From: Fibrobacterota bacterium
GTDB taxonomy: Bacteria > Fibrobacterota > Chitinivibrionia > Chitinivibrionales > Chitinispirillaceae
Direction: 5' to 3'
NCBI GenBank assembly: GCA_023459055.1
Contig: JAEWVR010000008.1
Location: 1 to 36,333 of the forward strand
Length of the DNA stretch: 36,333 nt
Positions 8,658 to 16,188 of this stretch are shown in pieces. The notes below the pieces were generated by a model. The model was not told the origin of the DNA and made no database searches. It saw only the letters and a program-made list of their open reading frames with translations. Numbering within the stretch: the stretch's first letter is position 1; every line of letters begins with the position of its first letter. The translations under genes and the position numbers were made by a program.

Positions 8658-9602
8658 TCAGTTTATCGCCGATTTATAATCATTTCGAAGTGTTGATTCA
8701 TCATTGATGTTTTTACATTTAATGCGATGTATTAACGATAGTTTGTTTGACAATAATTCTTGGTATGAAATTGGTGGCGTATCGAACCATATACCAAAAA
8801 CCTGATCTTTATTGTTGAAATCAGAACATTTTAATCCCAGGTAGAAACTTATCAATGATATTATATTATCATCACCTATATAGCTTCTTTCAAAAATATA
8901 AGGATTGTTGATTAATTCACATTTAGAGAATTCAGAAACAAATGCTTTTGTAAGCATCATAGCTCCACCCTGAACATGATACCCATACTTGTAACCATTG
9001 GCTATTGCAATTCTAAAAATCTTTCTACGTTTATAAAAATTTGTTATATCCACTATTCTTTTATATTTTATAGCACTCAACATACTCATTACTAATGACT
9101 TTTTATGGACTTTTTTGATACGTGCCCCCCAATCAGCAAAATCATTGAGTCTGGAGTTCCCGTTTAAAGGCCAGTTCAAATAGGTACCACAAATCCCAAT
9201 GACAGGATTCTCTTTTGAATATCGAGATAATATATCTGAGAATGGATTGATACAGATCACATCAGTGTCAACTTTTAAAATGTACTCATTATCAAAGTTT
9301 GTGATTGCGTAGTTCATACCAAACAAGAACCCTGCAGTTTGCCTATCGCAAACATATTTAGAAAATTTCGTTAAAGGATTATATAAAATAGTTAGACTTT
9401 GAAAAGAACTTCGGATAAATGACCAATCAGAGATCAATGCATTATTATCAATTACAATAATTAGGTTACATTTTTCTCGTACCACAGGTTCGTTTTTAAT
9501 AATTGATTTGAGCAGGTCTAGAAAACGATTCGCTTCGTTTTCACCTGGGCCAAGTAAAATTAAAATAGAAAACAATTTATTTACTCCTGAATAATAAAAC
9601 AT
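8658..9602 (-). CDS. Glycosyltransferase, GT-A fold
   Basis: About 315 residues from ATG 9602-9600. The product begins around K-L-F-S-I-L-I-L-L-G-P-G-E-N-E, a GT-A first strand. It has the metal-binding D-T-D in Y-I-L-K-V-D-T-D-V-I-C-I, then H-V-Q-G-G-A-M-M-L-T and Y-I-G-D-D-N-I-I-S-L, the latter a typical acceptor/catalytic acidic motif. The open frame continues upstream to 9791, but that part overlaps the phosphatase gene antiparallel and is spurious; a true start near 9602 is inferred, with no strong Shine-Dalgarno. The gene is bracketed by 243-bp direct repeats made of the end of the phosphatase gene. Confidence 0.75.
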   Translation of the reverse strand: MFYYSGVNKLFSILILLGPGENEANRFLDLLKSIIKNEPVVREKCNLIIVIDNNALISDWSFIRSSFQSLTILYNPLTKFSKYVCDRQTAGFLFGMNYAITNFDNEYILKVDTDVICINPFSDILSRYSKENPVIGICGTYLNWPLNGNSRLNDFADWGARIKKVHKKSLVMSMLSAIKYKRIVDITNFYKRRKIFRIAIANGYKYGYHVQGGAMMLTKAFVSEFSKCELINNPYIFERSYIGDDNIISLISFYLGLKCSDFNNKDQVFGIWFDTPPISYQELLSNKLSLIHRIKCKNINDESTLRNDYKSAIN

Positions 9603-9628
9603 TAAGAATAGTTCAATAAAAGTATTGC

Positions 9629-9871
9629 CTAAACCGTATGGCTTGTCTTCTTTATACAGTTCTATTTTTGAAATGCTTGAATAAACCTCCAGCAGCAAAA
9701 ACGATCTCTTCTGCGCACCTGGCAAAATACACATTATTTGCTGAATATGGATCATGAATATATACTTTTTTACTACCCGACCAAACACCAAGAGATGTTA
9801 CCTGATTATCAGGATAAAGACTACGCAGTTTACGGCACTGTTCAGGCTCCATACCAATTAAAAGGTCTCCG
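9629..9871 (-). repeat. Parent copy of the 243-bp direct repeat flanking a glycosyltransferase
   Basis: This segment covers the 3' end of the LMW phosphatase gene plus its downstream edge. Its partner at 8381-8623 is in the same orientation. The two enclose 9.6-8.6 kb, exactly the glycosyltransferase gene, so homologous recombination between them would delete or amplify that gene. Confidence 0.85.
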
Positions 9872-10206
9872 GAATGCACACTGCATTGATTTACCCTGCA
9901 TGTTGAATGCTCCGATAGATCAAACCCTAATTCTTTGCCAATTAGAACCATACGTGGGTCCGCCGGGTCACCACCGCGGGTATCAAGTCCAAATGAACAC
10001 GCATTCCCGCCACACTTCTCAATAACTGCTTCTGCAAGTGCGCTTCGACAGATATTCCCACTGCATACAAACACAAATCTTTTCACCCGCGAAAAATCGA
10101 TTTCTGTAAAGGGCTTATACATCCCCAGATAAAAGATTAACTGATACTTTACATAACGTAAAAAACCTTTTTTCGACCCATACCGGTTATTTATAAATTT
10201 AATCAT
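9652..10206 (-). CDS. Low-molecular-weight protein tyrosine phosphatase (Wzb-type)
   Basis: 184 residues. The phosphate loop C48-S-G-N-I-C-R54-S matches CX5R(S/T) and the general-acid loop is D152-P-Y. LMW-PTPs of polysaccharide loci dephosphorylate the tyrosine autokinase that drives polymer export. No kinase gene is in this window. A 40-residue N-terminal extension, R-Y-G-S-K-K-G-F-L-R onward, precedes the catalytic domain, as in a subgroup found in glycan clusters. ATG 10206-10204 is preceded by AAGGTG on the minus strand, a good ribosome site. Confidence 0.9.
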   Translation of the reverse strand: MIKFINNRYGSKKGFLRYVKYQLIFYLGMYKPFTEIDFSRVKRFVFVCSGNICRSALAEAVIEKCGGNACSFGLDTRGGDPADPRMVLIGKELGFDLSEHSTCRVNQCSVHSGDLLIGMEPEQCRKLRSLYPDNQVTSLGVWSGSKKVYIHDPYSANNVYFARCAEEIVFAAGGLFKHFKNRTV

Positions 10207-10299
10207 TCACATTCACCTTAGTATCACACCAATCTTCTGGAGAACCAATCAGAATTTAAACGATTCAAACCATCTCATGAGAACCACTATAGGCCATCT

Positions 10300-11451
10300 T
10301 CAAAGTCCCCCTAAAGTGACGCTTTCACATGTAGTGATGGCGGAATCTTTTAATAACCTACCTAAAACATCCCGATACCTTAAGATCATGGTTTCAAACG
10401 AAAATGTTACCACCACATGTCTTTTGGCTTCTGTTGTCAGCTTCGCACTGTCGCTCATAACAAGTCTTTGTATCGCATCTGCAATTGCTGCGGGATTATT
10501 TATCTCAACCAATATACCGTTGACATCATGTGTAACAATTTCCTCTGGACCACCACACTTTGTCGCAATCACTGGAACACCTGCAGCCATAGCTTCAATC
10601 GTTGCAATCGAAAAACCTTCTGATGAAGAACACAACAGAAAAATGTCCAACTGGCTTAGAAAATCCGGGGTATTATCACAAAAACCGATAAAATGTACAT
10701 ATTCACTTACTTTTCGCTCTTTTGCAAGAGTATATAAAGATTCAATCAGTTTTGGATGCTTATGGCCAGCAATAACAAAATGGATTTGCCGATCAATCAT
10801 CCTTGATCGCAATAGCGCAGCAACTTCAATGAGCAAATTGTAATTTTTAGCAGGACGGACATTGCCGAGACTTCCAATAAGCAGTGCATTATCGGCAATT
10901 CCCAATTTCTTTAACAGAGATTTTGTATTGGTCCTGAAATACCGTTCAGTTTCGATCCCGTTATAAATAATCTCGATTTTTTTGTGTTTAAACAGCCCCC
11001 GAGTCTGTATGTACTCTGCAAGATTTTTACTTACTGCAACCAATTGACTAACACCGATTGCCATTATCCACTGCTTAATTCTAATAGCTCTTTCATCAGA
11101 GTTAATATCAACCTGGCCATGCAATGTTGCAACAAGTGGAAGACGACATAGAAAACACACTATCGAAAAGGAAAGTATTGAGCCCAGAAGATGCGCTTGT
11201 ACAAGTTTCACCTTGTGCCGCCTGACAAAGCCAAGAAGCTGGATATAATAATTAATCGATAAAAAACCTGATGGTTTTAAAACATAATACTCTATGCTAC
11301 GTTTTTTAAGCTGCTCCTCTACCCATCCCGGCCCTTTTATTAACGCAATGTTTTTATAACCGTCAATAGTAAGCTTTTCGACAAGGTTTAGAAATATTGT
11401 CTCAGCTCCACCGGGACCTGTGGTATCAATTGTATGAAGGATCGTTTTCAT
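10300..11451 (-). CDS. Glycosyltransferase family 4
   Basis: 383 residues, standard GT4 length. N-terminal H-T-I-D-T-T-G-P-G-G-A-E-T is the typical acceptor-side G-G-A-E motif. The second domain has I-G-S-L-G-N-V-R-P-A-K-N-Y and the donor-site signature S-S-E-G-F-S-I-A-T-I-E-A-M-A-A-G-V-P-V-I-A-T (EX7E). It adds a hexose-type unit from a nucleotide sugar to the growing glycan in the cytoplasm. Base composition is clearly less AT-rich than in the 944-9602 block. The start at 11451 has a weak ribosome site but places the first strand correctly. Confidence 0.92.
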   Translation of the reverse strand: MKTILHTIDTTGPGGAETIFLNLVEKLTIDGYKNIALIKGPGWVEEQLKKRSIEYYVLKPSGFLSINYYIQLLGFVRRHKVKLVQAHLLGSILSFSIVCFLCRLPLVATLHGQVDINSDERAIRIKQWIMAIGVSQLVAVSKNLAEYIQTRGLFKHKKIEIIYNGIETERYFRTNTKSLLKKLGIADNALLIGSLGNVRPAKNYNLLIEVAALLRSRMIDRQIHFVIAGHKHPKLIESLYTLAKERKVSEYVHFIGFCDNTPDFLSQLDIFLLCSSSEGFSIATIEAMAAGVPVIATKCGGPEEIVTHDVNGILVEINNPAAIADAIQRLVMSDSAKLTTEAKRHVVVTFSFETMILRYRDVLGRLLKDSAITTCESVTLGGL

Positions 11452-11542
11452 AGGTATTTGATATAATTTATTCTTTTACTGTAAACAAAAAAGGTTTCTT
11501 GTTAAAATAACTCTCTTTAAGTGGGAATACAAGAGTCTTTGC

Positions 11543-11584
11543 CGCACCCCCGGCCCCTCTCCAAGTTCAATTGGAGAGGGGAGT
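11543..11584. repeat. Palindromic interspersed repeat, copy 1
   Basis: A C-rich lead (CGCACCCCCGG) is followed by an 11-bp perfect stem, CCCCTCTCCAA at 11554-11564 and its complement at 11571-11581, with a 6-nt loop. The same element occurs in the opposite orientation at 14423-14466. Such REP/MITE-like elements are common between genes. It lies downstream of the minus-strand deacetylase gene and could act as a transcript-end hairpin, though it lacks a T run. Confidence 0.8.
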
Positions 11585-11664
11585 CTAAAAACAACAGGTA
11601 CAAGGCCCCGATTCTGGTAAGAATCTAAATGAATGCATTCTGTGATGACTAAGTAACGCAGTAT

Positions 11665-12699
11665 CTATTGCATTGCAAGTCGTGCCATAATCAGGGACCT
11701 GGTGCTGGTCATATCCTGATGCATTCCGATTCGTCGTAAACTGTACCTTTCGCTCGTTGCGCTGTTCCATCCGGTTTTTGTAGTCACAGCACTGGAATAC
11801 CCTGCCATTTTAACCATTTGTGCGATTTCCTGAGAATAGCCGCCATTTGGATAACAGAAGGAAATATCAGACGGCTCTGCCACCTGTTCTTTAATAAGCC
11901 TCTCTTTTGAAATCCTTAACTCATCATGGACTGTTTGCCGGGATTCGGCAGTTAAAATCAGATGATTTGCAGTATGAGAACCAAATGTGACAAAACCCGA
12001 ATCAACGCAGGTTTTTACTTCATTCCATGTCATAAAGGTTTGGGATGATGTATGTGAGCAACCTGCATATTGTGCAAGTTCATCAAGTATTTTTTTGATT
12101 TCACCCGTCGAATATGGTTTCAGCATCTTGATTACCGAATCAACACAGGAGATATAATCACCCTTAATCAGAAATATTTCCTTGATTACCGGACTCGTTC
12201 CCTGATAAGATAATATCTGTTTTTCATGGCAGATCTTTTTTAAAATTGCTGCACAAGTATCTGTCCAGAACTGCATATCAGTACCAATAAAATTTGTTGG
12301 CAGATACACCGTTGATGGCAAACGTGCTGCTTTAAGAACTGGAAATGCGTTTTGATAAAAATCAACCCACCCGTCATCAAAGGTAATTGCACATCGGGGT
12401 TTCGATGATAAATCGTCCTTTAGACAAAGCAGTTCCGAAAGGGGTACAACGTTGAAATAGTGTTTTAACACGCTGCAATGCATCAAAAACGTCTCTGGCC
12501 GGACATACATTCCGGGTTCTACATGCTCAGCAATTGATTCCGGTGCAATAATCCTGTGATACATTAGGATTACCGAATTCCCGCATTTCGCCAATCGTTT
12601 ATACAGGGATTGGTAAACACCAAGCTTGTACTTTGCACCTGCAATAGTTTTTCTTGCTATCATTTTTAACTGTTGTAATGCCATGTAGTGAAGATACAT
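11665..12699 (-). CDS. Polysaccharide deacetylase (NodB/CE4 family)
   Basis: 344 residues. Motif 1 is A-I-T-F-D108-D109-G, supplying the catalytic base and a zinc ligand; motif 2 is S-H242-T-A-N-H246, the HxxxH zinc pair. CE4 enzymes remove N- or O-acetyl groups from polysaccharides. The N-terminal V-I-L-M-Y-H-R strand is also typical of this family in surface-glycan loci. There is no clear signal peptide, so location is uncertain. Several ATGs lie within the first 40 bases and none has a strong ribosome site; the longest is listed. Confidence 0.9.
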   Translation of the reverse strand: MYLHYMALQQLKMIARKTIAGAKYKLGVYQSLYKRLAKCGNSVILMYHRIIAPESIAEHVEPGMYVRPETFLMHCSVLKHYFNVVPLSELLCLKDDLSSKPRCAITFDDGWVDFYQNAFPVLKAARLPSTVYLPTNFIGTDMQFWTDTCAAILKKICHEKQILSYQGTSPVIKEIFLIKGDYISCVDSVIKMLKPYSTGEIKKILDELAQYAGCSHTSSQTFMTWNEVKTCVDSGFVTFGSHTANHLILTAESRQTVHDELRISKERLIKEQVAEPSDISFCYPNGGYSQEIAQMVKMAGYSSAVTTKTGWNSATSERYSLRRIGMHQDMTSTRSLIMARLAMQ

Positions 12700-13255
12700 T
12701 GTTACAATCTGTTTCTCAAAAATGAAAACAACTTTTATAACTTACATCATTTTAAAACAAGGTCAGAATAGGATGGACAACATTACACATAGTACTATCG
12801 GACTACATCATCATTTATATATTTTTAAGGAATGTCACGACATCATGATAAATGGTATACGCGTATTTTGTGCATACGCAACGCGGTAGAGACTACAGAT
12901 GTTTGTTCACGGATTTATAAACCACAGAGAACACAGAGTAAGAATTTTTAGTTTTTAACTTTTTTCTTCTCCGTACCCTCTGTGTTCTCTGTGGTTAATT
13001 AGACTCTTCCTTAATTATCGAGTGGTATACATATTCACTATCGGTGGTGAATATTCTAAAATTGGTTTTACACAAGGATCTTTGTAACCACAGAAGGAAT
13101 GCATCTCGTAATGGGACTTAAAGAATATCGCCCAGGATTGATTTAAAAGTCCTCCTGCGGGAGACCCTTGGGAATACTTGACAAGGCGACATTTTGGGAG
13201 TGTGTTGGTGTTCGTTGTGGTTTATCTTCTTATACAAAAAGGAAACCTGATATAA
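12700..13255. other. Divergent intergenic region with an inverted-repeat element
   Basis: 556 bp between the minus-strand deacetylase and the plus-strand GT2. It contains the hairpin-forming repeat at 12919-12998 and otherwise no supported gene. It should hold promoters for both flanking genes, but I see no convincing -35/-10 pair. Confidence 0.5.
12919..12998. repeat. Inverted repeat with 19-bp perfect arms (ACCACAGAGAACACAGAG type)
   Basis: AACCACAGAGAACACAGAG at 12920-12938 is the exact reverse complement of 12978-12996, separated by about 40 bp. Related arms occur at 20165-20183 and 20269-20296, so this is a dispersed element rather than a local terminator. There are no encoded proteins, so it would be a non-autonomous or REP-like element. 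Confidence 0.85.
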
Positions 13256-14398
13256 ATGCATGCGTTGATTTTCGTCCTCTGGATTTCGATATTTCTGGCT
13301 TTTTTCGCCTATTTCGGCTACCCGCTGACATTAATGTTTCTTTCGTTATTTCGCCGTAAAAAAGTACTGCGGGCACCAATTACTCCTTTGGTTTCGCTAA
13401 TTATTACTGCATATAATGAAGAAAAACGGATACGTGAGAAACTCGAAAACACAATGAAACTTGACTATCCGCGGGAGAAACTTCAGGTAATTATAGCTTC
13501 TGATGGTTCAACCGATAAAACACATGATATCGTTCGGGAATATGCCGACCGTGGCGTTGTACTCTTTGAGGTTCCGGATAGAAAAGGAAAAGAAAATGCC
13601 CAGGCACAGGCAGTCAAAATTGCCAGTGGCGAGATAGTTGTCTTTTCAGATACTGCGACCCGCCTTGATCCTAAAGGGCTGCAGGAGATTGTTTCAAACT
13701 TCGCGGATCCTCAGATCGGATGTGTCAGCAGTGAAGATAAGATGATTTCTGATGATGGCACTGATGTTGGCGGTGAAGGTTTTTATGTTAAGTACGAGAT
13801 GTGGCTTCGAGCCCTTGAGTCGCGCTGTAATTCTGTTGTAGGATTGAGTGGCTCTTTTTTTGCAGCCCGAAAAGAGGTCTGTGAGGATTTCTCACCAAAG
13901 ATGCAAAGCGATTTCCGCACACTTCTCAGCAGTATGAAAAAAGGGATGCGCGGTGTAAGTGATCCCAATGCGATCGGATACTATCAGGATATCAAGGATA
14001 AATCGCGGGAGTTTCAGCGAAAAGTTCGAACCGTTCTTCGTGGATTAACAGTATTTTTTAACCACCCGGAATTTTTGAACGTTTTTAAATTTGGCTTGTT
14101 CACCTATCAGTATGTTTCACACAAACTGATGCGCTGGCTGGTTCCGGTTTTTCTATGCTCTGCATTAGTCACCAATATCATGCTAATAGCAGAATCACCC
14201 CTCTATTTCTGGCTGCTGGCAGCTCAGGGTTTATTCTATGCCAGTGCACTGCTTGGAATCCTTTTTCCATCACTTACAAAAGTAGTATTTATCAAAATTC
14301 CCGCATTTTTCGTCGTTGTAAATGCATCAATATTTGTTGCCTGGATAAAATTTATTAAAGGAGAACGGGTGGTACTCTGGCAACCATCGGTTAGATAG
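13256..14398 (+). CDS. Membrane-anchored processive-type glycosyltransferase family 2
   Basis: 380 residues. One N-terminal transmembrane helix, then a GT2 domain with L-I-I-T-A-Y-N-E-E, I-I-A-S-D-G-S-T-D-K-T, the D-x-D-like S-D-T-A-T and Q-R-K-V-R in place of the (Q/R)xxRW motif of cellulose-synthase relatives. About three C-terminal helices follow (roughly residues 290-370). Enzymes with this layout polymerise or extend glycans at the inner membrane. ATG 13256 has AAGGAAA at 13239-13245. The first aspartate set and the Q-x-x-R element are intact; the tryptophan of QxxRW is absent, as in many non-cellulose members. Confidence 0.85.
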   Translation: MHALIFVLWISIFLAFFAYFGYPLTLMFLSLFRRKKVLRAPITPLVSLIITAYNEEKRIREKLENTMKLDYPREKLQVIIASDGSTDKTHDIVREYADRGVVLFEVPDRKGKENAQAQAVKIASGEIVVFSDTATRLDPKGLQEIVSNFADPQIGCVSSEDKMISDDGTDVGGEGFYVKYEMWLRALESRCNSVVGLSGSFFAARKEVCEDFSPKMQSDFRTLLSSMKKGMRGVSDPNAIGYYQDIKDKSREFQRKVRTVLRGLTVFFNHPEFLNVFKFGLFTYQYVSHKLMRWLVPVFLCSALVTNIMLIAESPLYFWLLAAQGLFYASALLGILFPSLTKVVFIKIPAFFVVVNASIFVAWIKFIKGERVVLWQPSVR

Positions 14399-14422
14399 CC
14401 GGAAATAACAAGCTTAGGTCAT

Positions 14423-14466
14423 CCTCCCCTCTCCAATTCCTAGTGGAGAGGGGCTGGGGGTGAGGC
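14423..14466. repeat. Palindromic interspersed repeat, copy 2, overlapping a gene end
   Basis: Stem CCCCTCTCCA (14426-14435) pairs with TGGAGAGGGG (14444-14453), followed by CTGGGGGTGAGGC. It is the inverse-orientation relative of 11543-11584. It sits between two convergent genes and encodes the last codons and the stop codon of the esterase on the minus strand. Confidence 0.85.
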
Positions 14467-15291
14467 CATATTTTCGGCGGAACAACTCTTCTTCTGAGAA
14501 AACAACCACTCAATAAAACCCGGCTCTTTCATTGCTTCATGCACGCAATAATGTCCTATACTGCGATACATCGTAAACTTACAATTTCCACCAACCTGAT
14601 TAATTGCATCACACATCTCTTTATTAAGTATTGCAGGTGCAATATCATCAAATTCTCCACTAAAAGCCCATACGGGAATGTTTTTGATTTTTGCTGCAGT
14701 TGCTGTATCCGAAACCCCAGCCATTACAAACGCAGCTGCAAATAAGTCCGGGTATCTTGAAATCATATCCCAGGTACCTGAACCACCCATTGAGAAACCT
14801 CCAATGTATATTCGTGACGTATCGATAGGGTATTTTGAAACAAGTTCTCTGATTACAGCATAAATCATTTTCATTTCAACACTTTCTGGTATTAATAATT
14901 GTTGGTAGTGGCTGAAAGGTGTTTTAGTGAAGTCTGTATTTACCCATTGTGTTCCTTTGGGACATTGCGGCATAAATACGAATGATGGATGCATTTTTTG
15001 TACTTTTTTAGATATCAAAACAGATGCCACTCCGTCAATCTGACTAATATTATCAGAACCTCGCTCTGCTGCACTATGTAAAACAATCACAAGCGGGTAC
15101 TTCTTATCAGCTTTAATTACTGGCGAAAAAAAACGGTATAGTAACGGCCGGTCAAATTGTGTTTTGCTAAACTTCATACCATTAGTCTGTAATTTATAAA
15201 TTATTTTATGGTAAATTGGTGAAAGAACCGGCCGAAGGAAGTAAGCCATACAAAGTATTGAAACTACACTAAAAACAAGAACATATTTCAT
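14440..15291 (-). CDS. Alpha/beta-hydrolase, predicted serine esterase
   Basis: 283 residues. An N-terminal hydrophobic helix (residues 1-20) suggests a membrane anchor or signal. The alpha/beta-hydrolase core has the oxyanion strand L-V-I-V-L-H-S-A-A-E-R-G, nucleophile G-F-S167-M-G-G, acid in G-E-F-D-D (215/216) and histidine in G-H-Y-C-V-H-E (247 or 251). This pattern resembles the phospholipase/carboxylesterase and polyhydroxybutyrate-depolymerase-like esterases. In this setting it could de-acylate a glycan or the NRPS/PKS product, but the substrate is unknown. The final eight or so residues (A-S-P-P-A-P-L-H) and the TAG stop come from the palindromic repeat, so the natural C-terminus was probably different. 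Confidence 0.85.
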   Translation of the reverse strand: MKYVLVFSVVSILCMAYFLRPVLSPIYHKIIYKLQTNGMKFSKTQFDRPLLYRFFSPVIKADKKYPLVIVLHSAAERGSDNISQIDGVASVLISKKVQKMHPSFVFMPQCPKGTQWVNTDFTKTPFSHYQQLLIPESVEMKMIYAVIRELVSKYPIDTSRIYIGGFSMGGSGTWDMISRYPDLFAAAFVMAGVSDTATAAKIKNIPVWAFSGEFDDIAPAILNKEMCDAINQVGGNCKFTMYRSIGHYCVHEAMKEPGFIEWLFSQKKSCSAENMASPPAPLH

Positions 15292-15354
15292 ATCAGAATT
15301 CCTTATATATTAAGACATTACATGGCACCATAGTTATAATTTAATAAATATAAT

Positions 15355-16188
15355 ATGAAAGCAAATATGATTAAAGAATACTTACGGAAAATTGTTGAAT
15401 TGACTGGGTATGAACTTCGTAAAATTAAAAACGCCTCAGATGAGGATTTATACATTTCACTCTTTGGTAAAGAAAGCGTTGAACAAAAAAAATTCTATAA
15501 CATAAGTGCAGGTGGACATTTCGGTTTCGGCTGCGGGATACATCATCCGTTATGGAGGAATGTTGATATTGATAAACAATGGCATGGCAAAAGTAATTAT
15601 AATCCGGAAAAAGATATAATTCATGATCTGCAATCATTACAACCATTACCAATAACAACAGAATCTGCGGAAATTGTCTATTCACGAGTTACAATTGAAC
15701 ATATAACCAATGAAGCTGCAATGGTGTTTTTCAAAGAAACAAAGCGAATTTTAAAAAAAGGTGGTGTATTTAGAATCGTAGCTCCAAACATAGATCTTGA
15801 TTATAGAGCATATTTAAACGATGACAAACACTACTTCTTCTGGGGGGCACACAGATCTATCGAACAGGTTTTTCTTGAACACTTTGCTAATACAGGCCTT
15901 ATAAAACCGGAACGATTTAAAGAACTACTTAACGAAAAAAAGCTGGAGGAGGTTTTAGATTATTGTACAACAAAACACAATATAGGCATTACGTACCATA
16001 ATAGAGAAAAACATATCAATTGGTGGAATCCTGAAAAACTTGAGGGCATGCTGCGTTCCGCAGGTTTTACCACAATTTACCAATCAGCTGCCGAGCAAAG
16101 TACTTGTCCGGTTTTACGTAACGAGTATTATTTTGACAATGTTTTTCAGAAGGTTATGTTTTATATGGAGGCAACCAAAACTCCTTAG
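15355..16188 (+). CDS. SAM-dependent methyltransferase (class I, methyltransferase-11-like)
   Basis: 277 residues. A nonstandard glycine-rich loop G-F-G-C-G-I-H-H is followed by N-V-D-I-D, then S-A-E-I-V-Y-S-R-V-T-I-E-H-I, the motif-III equivalent, and R-I-L-K-K-G-G-V-F-R-I-V-A-P-N, typical of predicted class I methyltransferases found in polysaccharide loci. Those often methylate sugars or modify glycan termini; the NRPS/PKS product is another possible target. The stop codon overlaps the PKS stop codon on the other strand by 4 nt. There is no strong ribosome site; ATG 15367 is an alternative start. Confidence 0.8.
   Translation: MKANMIKEYLRKIVELTGYELRKIKNASDEDLYISLFGKESVEQKKFYNISAGGHFGFGCGIHHPLWRNVDIDKQWHGKSNYNPEKDIIHDLQSLQPLPITTESAEIVYSRVTIEHITNEAAMVFFKETKRILKKGGVFRIVAPNIDLDYRAYLNDDKHYFFWGAHRSIEQVFLEHFANTGLIKPERFKELLNEKKLEEVLDYCTTKHNIGITYHNREKHINWWNPEKLEGMLRSAGFTTIYQSAAEQSTCPVLRNEYYFDNVFQKVMFYMEATKTP

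Noticed and set aside
8658..9791. Long reading of the glycosyltransferase starting at 9791
   Set aside because: The first 63 codons are antisense to the phosphatase gene and their reading repeats in the duplicate at 8381-8623, so they reflect the repeat, not the protein.
15331..15345. Possible sigma-54 promoter before the methyltransferase (GGCAC then TTAT)
   Set aside because: The -12 GC is missing, so the site would not be expected to work.
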